DNA of 64,000 bases from a bacterium BMS3Bbin14 (GCA_002897615.1 BDTX01000011.1:1-64000); one strand, 5' to 3'; counted from the stretch's first letter, positions 1 through 8,613 are shown. Notes: generated by a model from the letters alone, not told the origin. Numbers and translations: made by a program.

Positions 1-1
1 C

Positions 2-700
2 GAAGGAGAAAAGATGGCGGCCATCCTGCCGGTAGCCGATCTCGCCCATGCCGATGAATCACAGACCGTGCTGACGGTCACCAAGCTCGGCCGGGTGAAA
101 AAAACCAGCATTGCCGAGTATAAGCGGCCCTTGCGGAAGGGCAAGTTCGGCCTGACCATCAGGGAAGACGACGAAATCCTGACCGCCTGCATCACCTCGG
201 GCGAAGACGATATTTTTCTGGTCACCAAAAACGGCAAATCCATTCGTTTTCCGGAATCCGATGTCCGGGTTATGGGCCGTCTGGCCGCCGGAGTCAGGGG
301 GATCACCCTTGAGGACGATGACGAAGTCGTCGGAGCTGTGGTTCTCAAGGGTGACGATTCCATCCTCACTGTCACCGAAAACGGCTACGGCAAACGGACC
401 GCCGTTGCCGAATACCGGAGACAGAAAAGAGGCGGCAAGGGAGTTATGGCCATCAACACCAGCGAGCGCAACGGCAAGGTTGTCGGGGTCTTGCAGGTGA
501 TCGACGACGACCAGGTGATGCTTATCGCCAACAGCGGCAAGGTGATTCGTATGCCCATGGATACGATACGGATCATCGGCCGCAATACCCAGGGGGTCAG
601 GCTGATCAATCTGGATGAGGGCGAAAAGGTTGTCGGCCTCTCCATCCTGGCCCGGGAATCAGAACTTGAAGAGGATGAACCGGTCGAAGATGATTCATGA
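2..700 (+). CDS. gyrA: DNA gyrase subunit A, C-terminal part (5' truncated by window edge)
   Basis: The reading frame is open from base 2, so the gene begins upstream of the window. What is visible is the DNA-wrapping beta-pinwheel of GyrA, built from repeated blades with recurring K-x-G-x-x-x-R/K and V-x-G-I/V patterns. A GyrA-box-like motif, QKRGGKG, lies near residue 140 of the visible part; it is needed by the family to wrap DNA and introduce negative supercoils. The protein ends in an acidic tail (ESELEEDEPVEDDS), common in GyrA and rare in ParC. The box makes GyrA more likely than ParC. The stop codon overlaps the start of gpsA, suggesting translational coupling. Confidence 0.93.
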   Translation, partial: EGEKMAAILPVADLAHADESQTVLTVTKLGRVKKTSIAEYKRPLRKGKFGLTIREDDEILTACITSGEDDIFLVTKNGKSIRFPESDVRVMGRLAAGVRGITLEDDDEVVGAVVLKGDDSILTVTENGYGKRTAVAEYRRQKRGGKGVMAINTSERNGKVVGVLQVIDDDQVMLIANSGKVIRMPMDTIRIIGRNTQGVRLINLDEGEKVVGLSILARESELEEDEPVEDDS

Positions 701-1715
701 GATCAGGTACTGCGCGGTCATCGGGGCGGGAAGCTGGGGCACGGCCCTGGCTAAACTCCTCGGTGACAAGGGAGAAAACGTCCAACTCTGGGGTCATGAC
801 CCTGAGCATATTGCCTCCCTGGCCCTGAGCCGGGAGAATAAAAAATATCTTCCCCGGGCGCGGCTGCCGGCAGCCGTTCGGCCGACAGCCGACCTCGCGG
901 CGGCGGTACGGGATGCACAGTGCGTGGTCATGGTGGTCCCTTCCCATGCCTTTCGCGGCGTTTTTGCCCAACTCGCGCCGCATCTTCAGGCCGACACCCT
1001 CCTGGTGTCGGCGGTCAAGGGCATTGAAAACAGTACCCTGCAGACCATGACCCAGGTCATGCAGGATACCCTTGACCGGCAGAAAATCGCCCGGAATCTG
1101 TATCTTGGTGTTCTCAGCGGCCCCAGTTTTGCCACAGAGGTTGCCGTCAGCCAACCCACGGCCGTGACCGTGGCCTTTGCTGATAAAGATGCCGCCCACG
1201 CAGTGCAGCGTCTATTTTCCACCTCCTTTTTTCGTACCTATTCCAGTACCGACATTATCGGTCTCGAGATCAGCGCGGCCATGAAAAACGTGGTGGCAAT
1301 TGCCGCCGGTATAAGTGACGGTCTCGGCTACGGCCTCAATACCAGGGCCGCGCTCATTACCCGGGGGCTGGCCGAGATTACCCGTCTGGGGGTCCGGCTC
1401 GGCGCCCTGCCCCACACCTTTTCCGGCCTGGGCGGCCTGGGCGACCTGGTCTTGACCTGTACCGGTAATTTAAGCCGCAACCGCACGGTCGGTCTCAAGC
1501 TCGGCCAGGGGCAGACCCTTGATCGGGCCCTGGGCGGGATGACGATGGTGGCCGAAGGCGTAAAAACAACCAGGTCTTGTTACAACCTGGCGCGCCAAAA
1601 CAGCGTTGAAATGCCGATCCTTGAGCAGGTTTATCAAGTGTTATATAAAGGCCGTGATTGTCGGCAGGCGGTTCAGGAACTCCTCAGGAGGAGCCTGAAG
1701 GATGAGGTTGCCTGA
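690..1715 (+). CDS. gpsA: NAD(P)-dependent glycerol-3-phosphate dehydrogenase
   Basis: Cytosolic enzyme that reduces dihydroxyacetone phosphate to sn-glycerol-3-phosphate, the backbone of phospholipids. An N-terminal Rossmann motif GAGSWG lies at residues 12-17. The family signature KNVVAIAAGISDGLGYG and the GLGGLGDLVLTC stretch follow, with the catalytic lysine region (SAVKGIE) between. From ATG 690 the protein is 341 aa, normal for GpsA. An in-frame ATG at 675 is possible but has its purine-rich site directly against the codon. The reading frame extends further upstream to 615, but that part is antisense-like noise inside gyrA. It overlaps the gyrA end by 11 bp. Confidence 0.95.
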   Translation: MIHEIRYCAVIGAGSWGTALAKLLGDKGENVQLWGHDPEHIASLALSRENKKYLPRARLPAAVRPTADLAAAVRDAQCVVMVVPSHAFRGVFAQLAPHLQADTLLVSAVKGIENSTLQTMTQVMQDTLDRQKIARNLYLGVLSGPSFATEVAVSQPTAVTVAFADKDAAHAVQRLFSTSFFRTYSSTDIIGLEISAAMKNVVAIAAGISDGLGYGLNTRAALITRGLAEITRLGVRLGALPHTFSGLGGLGDLVLTCTGNLSRNRTVGLKLGQGQTLDRALGGMTMVAEGVKTTRSCYNLARQNSVEMPILEQVYQVLYKGRDCRQAVQELLRRSLKDEVA

Positions 1716-1869
1716 GGATTCTGTCAAGCGTCAACCGACCACCTTGCTCGTCCCCGGGCGTTCCTGCTTCGATCTATCTCACGCCCGCCCTGGCGGCTCC
1801 GCCGCGATTCAACACCCGGGCATAAAAAAAACGAATATTTTTTAGAATAGAGAAACCAGGGAGGATGGA
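1716..1869. other. Intergenic gap gpsA to AIM24-like gene
   Basis: This 154-bp spacer is GC-rich with interrupted complementary stretches (CCCGGGC appears twice, in CCCCGGGCG and ACCCGGGCA), then turns abruptly A-rich just before the next gene. No convincing intrinsic terminator is seen on the + strand, because the run after the last GC block is A and not T. A promoter for the downstream gene probably lies in the AT-rich part, but no clear -35/-10 pair stands out. Confidence 0.4.
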
Positions 1870-2868
1870 ATGGAACAGTGGTTTGTGGCTGTAAGGGGCC
1901 GGTCTCAAGGACCTTTTTCCCGGGCGGAGGTCACCGCCGGTATGGCGGCCGGCCGGTTCACCCGGGAAACAATGGTGTGGCGCGACGGTTTCGCCGAATG
2001 GTTGCCCCTGGGCCAGGTCCCTGAACTTACCGCTCAACCGGTCGCTCCGACACCGCCGCCGGCCGCCCCCGGTCGCCGGGCCCACGAAATCGATTATGAA
2101 ATTTTCGGCAATGAAATGCAGTTTATCGAGATCGAACTGGACCCTGGTGAAAGTGCGGTGTCTGAGGCGGGAGCCATGATGTACATGTCTGATTACATCG
2201 AGATGGAAACCATCTTTGGTGACGGCAGCGATGCTTCACAATCAGGCGGCCTGTTAGACCGGATGATCGGGGCGGGAAAAAGACTGATCTCCGGCGAGGG
2301 TTTATTTACAACCATTTTCACCTTTACCGGCCAGGGCAAGGGCAAAGTCGCCTTTGGTGCCCCGTACCCCGGGAAAATCATCCCCCTGGATCTGAAAAAT
2401 TTTGGCAACAGGCTTATTTGTCAAAAAGACGCCTTTCTTTGCGCGGCCAAGGGGGTTGCCATCGGCGTGGCCCTGCAAAAGAAGATCGGCGTGGCCCTGT
2501 TCGGCGGCGAAGGATTCATCATGCAGCGCCTTGACGGCGACGGCCTGGTCTTTGTTCATGCCGGCGGCACCATTGTTGAAAAAGAACTTCAGGCCGGCGA
2601 AACCCTGCGGGTGGATACCGGCTGCCTGGTTGCGCTGACCCAGACCGTTCAATACGATATCGAGTTTGTCGGCAAGGTCAAGTCCGCCCTGTTCGGCGGC
2701 GAGGGCTTTTTCTTTACCACCCTGCGCGGCCCGGGGCATGTCTGGCTGCAATCCCTGCCCTTTTCACGACTTGCAGGTCGGATATGGGAAGCGGCGCCTC
2801 AGGGCGGCGGCCAGGCCCGGGGAGAGGGTTCAGTTCTGGGTGGTATCGCAACCATGTTTGAACGCTGA
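1870..2868 (+). CDS. GYF_2 domain plus AIM24/TIGR00266-family protein
   Basis: The protein has two parts. Residues 1-55 match the GYF_2 (DUF4339) pattern, with WFVAVRGRSQGPFSRAEV and a later VWRDGFAEW, a short module thought to mediate protein contacts. After a proline-rich linker, residues about 70-325 form an AIM24/TIGR00266 beta-sandwich. That region has the characteristic openings YEIFGNEMQFIEIELDPGE and SEAGAMMYM and the glycine-rich GLFTTIF segment. The molecular role of bacterial AIM24 proteins is not established. The start is supported by GGGAGG 5 bp upstream. It is transcribed toward rdgB, and only about 50 bp separate the two convergent stops. No signal peptide or membrane segment is visible. 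Confidence 0.85.
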   Translation: MEQWFVAVRGRSQGPFSRAEVTAGMAAGRFTRETMVWRDGFAEWLPLGQVPELTAQPVAPTPPPAAPGRRAHEIDYEIFGNEMQFIEIELDPGESAVSEAGAMMYMSDYIEMETIFGDGSDASQSGGLLDRMIGAGKRLISGEGLFTTIFTFTGQGKGKVAFGAPYPGKIIPLDLKNFGNRLICQKDAFLCAAKGVAIGVALQKKIGVALFGGEGFIMQRLDGDGLVFVHAGGTIVEKELQAGETLRVDTGCLVALTQTVQYDIEFVGKVKSALFGGEGFFFTTLRGPGHVWLQSLPFSRLAGRIWEAAPQGGGQARGEGSVLGGIATMFER

Positions 2869-2920
2869 GAGGGGGGAAATGATTTTGCGGCGATTCGGGC
2901 ATAAAGACGGGGCACGCCGG

Positions 2921-3604
2921 TCACACCATCCTTTCCTCTGACCAGTCGTTATGTTCGAATTGTTTGTGATCGGGCTTGGGCGGTTTTTCCTCCTGCAGCC
3001 GCTGGCGCAGCCAGGATAATACCTTGTCGAACTCTGCCGCCATTTCAGCCAGGGCTCTGCCCCGATGGCTGACCTTGTTTTTTTCCGCCATCGAGACTTC
3101 GGCAAAGGTCTTGCCCAAGGGGGCGTAGTAAAATACCGGGTCGTAGCCGAAGCCGGCGTCACCGTGCCGCTCCGTGATGATTTCACCCTCGCACCGTCCC
3201 TCCCAGGTCAGAGCCGGGCCGCCGGGTGTGGCCAGGGAAAGGACGCATTCAAAGCGGGCCTTGCGGTTATCCTTGCCCGCCATTTCCCTGAGCAGTTTTT
3301 CGCAGTTATCCCAGTCCCTGGCATCTTCCCCGGAGTAGCGGGCCGAATAGACCCCGGGCCGGCCGTCAAGTGCTTCCACCACCAGTCCCGAATCATCGGC
3401 CAGGCAGGGCAGGCCCAGGACGCGCGCGTAATGGGAGGCCTTTTTATAGGCATTTTCTTCAAAGGTGGCACCGTCTTCAATAACCGGCGGCAACTTGCGG
3501 TAATCATTGAGGCACTTTATTTCAACCGGGAAATCCTTGAACAGTTGCTTGAACTCTTCAACCTTGTTCTTGTTGCCTGTTGCCAGGACGATGATATCGA
3601 TCAT
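2921..3604 (-). CDS. rdgB: XTP/dITP diphosphatase (RdgB/HAM1 family)
   Basis: House-cleaning nucleotide pyrophosphatase that hydrolyses dITP, XTP and related non-canonical purine triphosphates. It carries the family N-terminus IVLATGNKNKVEEFK, the LADDSGLVVEAL motif, the ARYSGE stretch and GFGYDPVFY...KTFAEVS...SHRGRA near the C-terminus. From ATG 3604 it is 227 aa; typical members are about 200, and the extra is a charged tail after the SHRGRAL motif. ATG 3604 is preferred over a reading-frame extension to 3622 because AAGGAG sits 7-8 bp upstream. Its start overlaps the queH stop (ATGA). Confidence 0.95.
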   Translation of the reverse strand: MIDIIVLATGNKNKVEEFKQLFKDFPVEIKCLNDYRKLPPVIEDGATFEENAYKKASHYARVLGLPCLADDSGLVVEALDGRPGVYSARYSGEDARDWDNCEKLLREMAGKDNRKARFECVLSLATPGGPALTWEGRCEGEIITERHGDAGFGYDPVFYYAPLGKTFAEVSMAEKNKVSHRGRALAEMAAEFDKVLSWLRQRLQEEKPPKPDHKQFEHNDWSEERMV

Positions 3605-4188
3605 GATGTACTCTCCTTGCACTCAATATCCTGAAACTCGCTTACGTTTTTTTTGCGCAGTTTTTTGTCATAGCGTTCCTGTTCACTGTAAATACAGCCG
3701 CAGTAGGGTTGCCGGTACAAGCCCATGGCTATCGACTGGTCTATACCCCACTGCCAGCCCTGGCGAAAATCTTCGTAATAAAATTCAATGCCAAGGGTTT
3801 CGGCAAGTTGCTCGCCCTTTTTTTTGATCAGTTCGTGTTTTTGATATCTGGAATAGAGCAGGGTCGTGGTGAATGCGTCGGCGCCCTTTTCCACAGCCTT
3901 TGCCGCTGCCCGTTCCAGGCGCATATCGTAACAGATATTGCAGCGTTTTTCCTCGTTAAAGACCACCTGGCGCAGATATTCGGTCAGGCCGTAATTGCGG
4001 TCGATTTCAACCGCAAATCGCGTCTGCCGGGCCAGGTCGTCCAGGGCCTTGATGCGGCGTTTGAATTCCCGGTAGGGGTGAATGTTGGGATTGTAGAAAA
4101 AGCCCTCAACCCGGTGCCCCCGGTCACGCAGCCTCTGCAGCGGATAGACCGCGCAGGGCCCGCAACAGACATGTAACAGGATTTTCAT
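3601..4188 (-). CDS. queH: Epoxyqueuosine reductase QueH (DUF208)
   Basis: Catalyses the last step of queuosine synthesis, reducing epoxyqueuosine in the anticodon wobble position of tRNA. QueH is the non-cobalamin alternative to QueG. The sequence has the N-terminal HVCCGPC motif (Cys8, 9, 12), CNICYDMR (Cys83, Cys86) and a C-terminal PYCGCIYSEQERY (Cys163, Cys165), the metal/cluster-binding cysteines of the family. The 195 aa length is normal. It overlaps rdgB by 4 bp (ATGA), so the two are probably one transcript. Confidence 0.93.
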   Translation of the reverse strand: MKILLHVCCGPCAVYPLQRLRDRGHRVEGFFYNPNIHPYREFKRRIKALDDLARQTRFAVEIDRNYGLTEYLRQVVFNEEKRCNICYDMRLERAAAKAVEKGADAFTTTLLYSRYQKHELIKKKGEQLAETLGIEFYYEDFRQGWQWGIDQSIAMGLYRQPYCGCIYSEQERYDKKLRKKNVSEFQDIECKESTS

Positions 4189-4208
4189 CAGTTGGTGCTT
4201 GATAGAAG

Positions 4209-5777
4209 CTAGTCGATCTTGAATTGCCTGGGATCAATATTATAACTGTGAATTTTATAATTGATAATGCGCAGGCTGGTATCCAGATAGTTTGCCGCCC
4301 TGGTCTGGTTGCCCTTGGTTTTTTTCAGCGCCTCAATGATGAGTTCCCGTTCAAAATGTTCGACAGCCATGGCCAGTGACGGTGGTCGATCGGAATTAAT
4401 GGACTCGGAGCTCTGCAAAGTCGGGGGCAGATGGTTAGCCATAATTGTATCATCGTCGCAGATCAGGACGGCCCTTTCCATGCAGTTTTGCAGCTCCCGG
4501 ACATTGCCGGGCCAGTGATACTGCATGAGCATGTCAATGGCCGATGTTGATATCCTTTTGATATTTCTGTGGTTATCTGTGAATTTTTCGAGAAAATATT
4601 CTGCCAGCAACAGGATGTCGGTGCGCCGTTCCCGGAGCGGCGGCAGGTAGACCGGAAAGACGTTGAGCCGGTAGTAGAGATCTTCCCTGAAGGCATTTTC
4701 CTTGACAGCGGTTTCCAGGTCGCGGTTGGTGGCGGCCACCAGGCGGATATCGGTTTTCAGGAGTTCCGTGCCCCCGAGACGTTGAAAGGTGTGCTCCTGA
4801 ATGACATTGAGCAGTTTAACCTGCACCGCCGGGCTTATTTCGCCAATTTCATCAAGGAAGAGGGTGCCGCCGCCCGCCTGTTCAAAACGTCCCGTCTTGC
4901 GCGAATTTGCCCCGGTAAAGGCCCCCCTTTCATGACCGAAGAGTTCGCTTTCCAGCAGGGTTTCCGGCAGGGCCGAGCAGTTGACCACGATAAAGGGGCC
5001 GTTGCGACGGGGTGAGTTATGGTGCAGAGCCCTGGCGACCATGGTTTTGCCGGTGCCCGATTCACCGCGCAGGAGTACGGTGGCGTTGGAGTCCGCAACC
5101 CGGTGCACCATATCAAAGACCTCGTGCATGCGGGATGACTTGCCGATGATCTCATCAATGCGATTCTGGGCGGACAGTTCGCGCCGCAGTTGCGAGTTTT
5201 CCCGGCGCAGGGCTTCTTTTTCCTCGTTTACCTTCTGGACCCGCTGCACGGTTTGGGCGATCAGGGAGCTGACAATGCTTAAGAATCGCAGGTCGTGTTC
5301 CGATTGGATACCGAAGTTCTGCGAGTATTCCCGGTCAACGGACAGGGCGCCGATGGTCTTGTTCGCGGCCTTGATCGGGACGCAGAGAAACGAGCTTTTC
5401 TTTTTCTTTTCATCGCCCCGGGTGCGAGTACGGTTGAGAAACAGCGGTTCCTCGCCGATCTGCGGGACCAGGATGGGGTCGCCGGTGGCCACGACCTTGC
5501 CGGTGATCCCCTCCCCCATCTTATACCGGCCCCGGCGCCGGGCTTCAGCCGTGATCGCCGGAGCCACCTCGATTTCCAGCTCACCTGTGGCCTGGTTGAC
5601 AATGGTCACGGTCCCGCTGTTCATGCCTTTTTCGCGGGCCAGGGTAGCCATCACCTGCTCCAGGCAGTCTTGCAGGTTTGTTGCCGAGGCCAGGTACCTG
5701 GTTATGGTGTACAGACAGGCCAGGTTTTTAAGTTCTGTTTCCCCTGGTTCTGCTATGGAATTCATTTTTTCTTTCAT
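4209..5777 (-). CDS. GAF-domain sigma-54-dependent transcriptional activator, NifA type
   Basis: Enhancer-binding protein that would activate sigma-54 RNA polymerase. It has an N-terminal GAF domain (about 20-175) and a coiled-coil linker (about 185-215, [16 protein letters not shown]). The AAA+ core carries Walker A GESGTGKT at 238-245, the sigma-54-contacting GAFTGA loop at 285-290 and Walker B LFLDE near 306-310. A C-terminal Fis-type helix-turn-helix sits near 480-515 ([16 protein letters not shown]). The architecture and HTH resemble NifA. However, the interdomain cysteine motif of oxygen-sensitive NifA is not visible and no nif gene lies in the window, so a role in nitrogen fixation is only one possibility. 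The start at 5777 has no strong ribosome site; ATG 5765 is an alternative. Confidence 0.85.
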   Translation of the reverse strand: MKEKMNSIAEPGETELKNLACLYTITRYLASATNLQDCLEQVMATLAREKGMNSGTVTIVNQATGELEIEVAPAITAEARRRGRYKMGEGITGKVVATGDPILVPQIGEEPLFLNRTRTRGDEKKKKSSFLCVPIKAANKTIGALSVDREYSQNFGIQSEHDLRFLSIVSSLIAQTVQRVQKVNEEKEALRRENSQLRRELSAQNRIDEIIGKSSRMHEVFDMVHRVADSNATVLLRGESGTGKTMVARALHHNSPRRNGPFIVVNCSALPETLLESELFGHERGAFTGANSRKTGRFEQAGGGTLFLDEIGEISPAVQVKLLNVIQEHTFQRLGGTELLKTDIRLVAATNRDLETAVKENAFREDLYYRLNVFPVYLPPLRERRTDILLLAEYFLEKFTDNHRNIKRISTSAIDMLMQYHWPGNVRELQNCMERAVLICDDDTIMANHLPPTLQSSESINSDRPPSLAMAVEHFERELIIEALKKTKGNQTRAANYLDTSLRIINYKIHSYNIDPRQFKID

Positions 5778-5802
5778 CTGTTATCCGGTCACGAGGAGAA
5801 TA

Positions 5803-5831
5803 TTGACATGGTCCCCGTGAAATGGTATTTA
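5803..5831 (+). promoter_or_regulatory. Sigma-70-type promoter of the serine tRNA pair
   Basis: A consensus -35 TTGACA (5803-5808) is followed by 17 bp and a -10 TATTTA (5826-5831). Transcription would start about 5 bp before the mature 5' end of the first tRNA. The element also lies in the short gap upstream of the divergent NifA-type gene. Confidence 0.75.
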
Positions 5832-5842
5832 CTCCCCTTACT

Positions 5843-5928
5843 GGAGGGATGGCCGAGTGGTTGAAGGCGGCGGTCTTGAAAACCGTTGAACGAAAGTTCC
5901 GTGGGTTCGAATCCTACTCCCTCCGCCA
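5843..5928 (+). tRNA. tRNA-Ser (anticodon TGA)
   Basis: The acceptor stem GGAGGGA pairs with TCCCTCC, followed by the discriminator G and encoded CCA. The anticodon loop CTTGAAA gives anticodon TGA, reading UCN serine codons. The long variable arm expected of class II tRNAs lies between the anticodon stem and the T arm, which carries GGTTCGAATCC. 86 nt including CCA. Confidence 0.95.
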
Positions 5929-5945
5929 CAACGACAGTCCTGTAC

Positions 5946-6038
5946 GGAGAGATGACCGAGCTGGCCGATGGTGCTCGCCTGCTAAGCGAGTGTGGGGGTT
6001 ATACTCCACCGAGGGTTCGAATCCCTCTCTCTCCGCCA
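5946..6038 (+). tRNA. tRNA-Ser (anticodon GCT)
   Basis: The acceptor stem GGAGAGA pairs with TCTCTCC, then the discriminator G and encoded CCA. The anticodon arm is CTCGCCTGCTAAGCGAG, anticodon GCT, reading AGC/AGU. It has a long class II variable arm and the T loop GGTTCGAATCC. It begins 17 bp after the first tRNA and has no promoter of its own, so the two are likely co-transcribed. Confidence 0.95.
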
Positions 6039-6050
6039 CCTGTTGTCCGG

Positions 6051-6521
6051 CTACCACCCCCAGAGAAGGCTGCGCTTCACCCAGCCAGTCACTCCCTGTT
6101 CGTGCCGAACATGGACCCAGCCGTTTTTCTTATTCAAGGTCTTAAAGACCACTCCATAATAAGCCTTGGCCACAATCCGGTATTTTGTCCCCGGCCCGCT
6201 GCGCACATTGATTCGTTTTTTTGAGTTTTTGTTGACCTTGACAATCATGTGCGCGGACATGTTGACCATATCGCGACGGACCCAGCCAATCGTTCCCTCA
6301 AAATCAGAGACCCTGAGCCACTGCCCCGATTGTCGGTAAACCTTGAGGGGAAAGCCGTTGCTCAGCTCCCATAGTACCCGGTATTTTGTCCCGGCTCCGG
6401 AACGCATGTTGACATCATTTCCCGCAATACTGACCATTTTGGCGAAAGCCGCCGCCGTGGTCAGCAAGAGAAATAAACACACTCCCAAGGATATACATAC
6501 TCGTGTTTTCTTTTTTTTCAT
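6051..6521 (-). CDS. Secreted protein with two bacterial SH3 domains
   Basis: 156 aa. A lysine-rich N-terminus is followed by a hydrophobic core (VCISLGVCLFLLLTTAAAFA), an apparent Sec signal peptide ending near AFA-K. The mature part is two SH3b-like repeats. Repeat one has VNMRSGAGTKYRVLWEL and ends in GWVRRDMV; repeat two has INVRSGPGTKYRIVAKA and ends in GWVKRSLL. SH3b domains of this kind usually bind peptidoglycan or other cell-wall partners in the periplasm. No catalytic domain is attached. The gene converges on the tRNA pair, with a 12-bp gap. Confidence 0.85.
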   Translation of the reverse strand: MKKKKTRVCISLGVCLFLLLTTAAAFAKMVSIAGNDVNMRSGAGTKYRVLWELSNGFPLKVYRQSGQWLRVSDFEGTIGWVRRDMVNMSAHMIVKVNKNSKKRINVRSGPGTKYRIVAKAYYGVVFKTLNKKNGWVHVRHEQGVTGWVKRSLLWGW

Positions 6522-6593
6522 AACTCTACGCGTCTCGCATTTCTCTTTCAGGTTTGAGATTGAGTGTTGATCCTCAGTGAGGTTTTATGTCAA

Positions 6594-6607
6594 TCCTGAA
6601 TCCGTGA
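6594..6607 (+). repeat. Solitary terminal repeat of dispersed family A
   Basis: CCTGAATCCGTGAG matches the terminal inverted repeat of the nine larger family A copies described below. Here it stands alone between the SH3-protein gene and the parB stop, with no recognisable element body on either side. It may be a decayed copy, a target, or a chance match. Confidence 0.4.
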
Positions 6608-6623
6608 GGGATTTATGAATAGA

Positions 6624-7493
6624 TTAACCGGCCAGCAGGTTCACCAGCCGGTCGAGATCGTCACTGGAATAGTAATCAATCTCAAGCTTCCCCCGTTCCC
6701 CGTTCTGGATGATGCGGATGCCGGTATTCATTCGGTTGGCCAACTGATTGATCAAAGACCGGCAATATGAGGCCGGCAGTTCATTTCCCCGGCTTTTCCC
6801 GGGGCGTTGGGCGCCTGGTTTTTCTCTGGGTCGCCGGCAGAGCCGTTCCGTTGCCCGGACCGAGAGGTCCTCCCTGATAATCCGGCCCCGGATTTCCTGG
6901 ATTTTCTGCGCGTCATCCTTGAGACGCAACAGGACCCTGGCGTGGCCTTCACTGATTAGGCCGCTTATGACATCGTCCTGTAGATAATCAGGCAGGCCGA
7001 GAAGACGGAGAATGTTGGTCACTGTTGACCGTTTACGCCCCACCTTGCGGGCAACGCCTTCCTGGGTCAGGCCAAAATCATTGATGAGCCGGGAGTAGGC
7101 CATGGCCTCCTCGATGGGGTTCAGATCATGGCGCTGCAGGTTTTCAATGAGTGCCAGTTCAAGGCTTTCGCCTTTGCCGTTCGAATCCGTGAGTACCACC
7201 GGGACCTCATCCAGTCCGGCTATCCGGGCGGCGCGAAGGCGCCGTTCGCCAGCGATCAGGTTGTAACGGTTGCCCTTGCCCCGGGTCACAAGCAACGGCT
7301 GAATCACGCCCTTTTCGGCAATGGACTCGGCAAGTTTTTGCAGCCGGTCTTCAGCAAAATGTTTACGGGGCTGGTCTTTGTTTGGTTCGATTTTGTCAAT
7401 GTCGCAGAGAAAAAACCGCCCTTCCTCGACACTTGCCAGATCACCGGACAGGAGGGCATCAACCCCTCTGCCCAGAACACTTTTGCCGCTCAT
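6624..7493 (-). CDS. parB: Chromosome partitioning protein ParB
   Basis: Sequence-specific DNA-binding CTP switch that loads at parS and spreads. At 289 aa it has the order expected: N-terminal LGRGVDALL, the ParB/Srx CTPase region with IEPNKDQPRKHF and the box GERRLRAARIAGL (near 85-97), then a helix-turn-helix with LTQEGVARKVGRKRSTVTNILRLL. A C-terminal dimerisation tail follows. Start ATG 7493 is chosen because it overlaps the parA stop as ATGA and gives the conserved N-terminus; the frame runs open to 7556 inside parA. It is co-transcribed with parA. A perfect parS lies 1.1 kb away at 8598-8613. Confidence 0.95.
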   Translation of the reverse strand: MSGKSVLGRGVDALLSGDLASVEEGRFFLCDIDKIEPNKDQPRKHFAEDRLQKLAESIAEKGVIQPLLVTRGKGNRYNLIAGERRLRAARIAGLDEVPVVLTDSNGKGESLELALIENLQRHDLNPIEEAMAYSRLINDFGLTQEGVARKVGRKRSTVTNILRLLGLPDYLQDDVISGLISEGHARVLLRLKDDAQKIQEIRGRIIREDLSVRATERLCRRPREKPGAQRPGKSRGNELPASYCRSLINQLANRMNTGIRIIQNGERGKLEIDYYSSDDLDRLVNLLAG

Positions 7494-8272
7494 TCTTCCT
7501 TGCTCCGTCGTAAAAGTTCGTTTCCCAGTTTGATATAGGCCTTGGCCCCTGGACACTTGCGATCATACTCCAGAATTGTCTTGCCGTAACTGGGGCTTTC
7601 GCTGAGCCGTACGTTTCGCGGAATAACGGTGTTATAGACCTGGGCTCCGAAGTGTTTTTTGACTTCGGTGGCCACCTGGTGGGTCAGCCGGTTACGGCGG
7701 TCATACATGGTCAGCAGGAGTCCTTCAATATAGAGTCCCCGGTTCAGGGTCCGTTTTACTTTTCGTATGGTTTCGACAAGCTGGGCCAGTCCCTCCAGGG
7801 CAAAATATTCGCATTGCAGGGGGATGAGTACCGAGTCAGCCGCGGTGAGGCCGTTGATGGTCAGCAGGCCCAGGGACGGTGGACAGTCAATGATGATGTA
7901 GTGATAGTGTCCATGGGTTGGCCGCAGGATCCGTTTTAGTTTTTTTTCTCGTTCTTTAAGTGAGATGAGCTCAATTTCAACGCCAACGAGGTCAATGGAA
8001 GACGGCAGGATGGATAGTTTTTTGGATCGTGTTTCCAGGATGCAGGACTCGGTATCACGGTTGTTCATGTAGCAGTGATACAGGTGACCATTTTCGTCAG
8101 ACTTGAAGACCCCTACGCCGCTTGAGGCATTTCCCTGGGGGTCGGAATCAACCAGCAGAACTTTTTTTCCTTTCGCCGCCAGGGCGGCTGCCAGGTTTAA
8201 GGAAGTGGTTGTCTTGCCGACCCCGCCTTTTTGGTTGGCAACGGCAATGACCTTTGCTTTGAGATTTGTCAT
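7490..8272 (-). CDS. parA: Chromosome partitioning ATPase ParA/Soj
   Basis: Walker-type ATPase that binds DNA non-specifically and moves ParB-parS complexes. The deviant Walker A is KGGVGKTTTSLNLAAALA near residues 15-32. The VDSDPQGN motif follows, with DCPPSLGLLTINGL in the middle and the C-terminal RNVRLSESPSYGKTILEYDRK patch found in chromosomal Soj proteins. 260 aa is standard. It is the first gene of a parA-parB transcript, its stop overlapping the parB start. The upstream space is filled by a family A repeat. Confidence 0.96.
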   Translation of the reverse strand: MTNLKAKVIAVANQKGGVGKTTTSLNLAAALAAKGKKVLLVDSDPQGNASSGVGVFKSDENGHLYHCYMNNRDTESCILETRSKKLSILPSSIDLVGVEIELISLKEREKKLKRILRPTHGHYHYIIIDCPPSLGLLTINGLTAADSVLIPLQCEYFALEGLAQLVETIRKVKRTLNRGLYIEGLLLTMYDRRNRLTHQVATEVKKHFGAQVYNTVIPRNVRLSESPSYGKTILEYDRKCPGAKAYIKLGNELLRRSKEE

Positions 8273-8275
8273 GAT

Positions 8276-8517
8276 CCTGGATCCGTGACGGCTTGAGGTA
8301 ATATTATAGGCAATATATGGAATTTATTGCATTATTGACGAATAAATGCATTTTATACTCTTCCCCGCGCCGCCCTGCGGGGTGCCCGATAACGGCACAT
8401 CTGCTGCGTTGGCAACAAAGTTGATATCACACCAGGATAATCAACCTCGTTGCCGCCTCGAAGGTCTCGCAGGCTCGCTATCTGCATCTGCACCATTCTC
8501 GAACACTCACGAATTCG
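8276..8517 (+). repeat. Dispersed repeat family A, copy 1 (long subtype)
   Basis: MITE-like element of about 242 bp between parA and nadB. The left end is CCTGGATCCGTGACGG and the right end a diverged inverted copy. The interior has an AT-rich half with ATGGAATTTATTGCATTATT and a GC block CCGCCCTGCGGGG. It also contains a two-step hairpin: GGCAAC (8411-8416) and GTTGAT mirror ATCAAC and GTTGCC (8449-8454). Like copy 5 it carries about 28 extra bases (around GGTCTCGCAGGCTCGC) missing from the other copies. No coding capacity is supported. It ends 80 bp before parS and lies upstream of both parA and nadB, so it may have displaced or altered their promoters. Confidence 0.85.
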
Positions 8518-8540
8518 TGATGATAGGTTCCGTTCTCCTG

Positions 8541-8570
8541 TTGCGTCAACTCGATAAACTATACTATACT
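8541..8570 (+). promoter_or_regulatory. Candidate nadB promoter
   Basis: TTGCGT (8541-8546), an 18-bp spacer and TATACT (8565-8570) form a plausible sigma-70 promoter; a second TATACT overlaps at 8560-8565. Transcription would start near 8577, placing the parS palindrome inside the nadB leader RNA and 25 bp before its start codon. Confidence 0.45.
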
Positions 8571-8597
8571 CCGTAAATATGGTGAACTTTTTTTCGA

Positions 8598-8613
8598 TGT
8601 TTCACGTGAAACA
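8598..8613. promoter_or_regulatory. parS: parS centromere site
   Basis: TGTTTCACGTGAAACA is a perfect 16-bp palindrome identical to the widely conserved chromosomal parS consensus; the symmetry extends to 20 bp (8596-8615). ParB from the adjacent parAB operon would bind here and spread. Its position in the nadB 5' region means ParB loading could also affect nadB transcription. Confidence 0.93.

Noticed and set aside
5843-6038. tRNA-Ser genes as attachment site of an integrated element
   Set aside because: The flanking DNA is housekeeping genes; I saw no integrase and no direct repeat of either tRNA 3' end elsewhere in the window.
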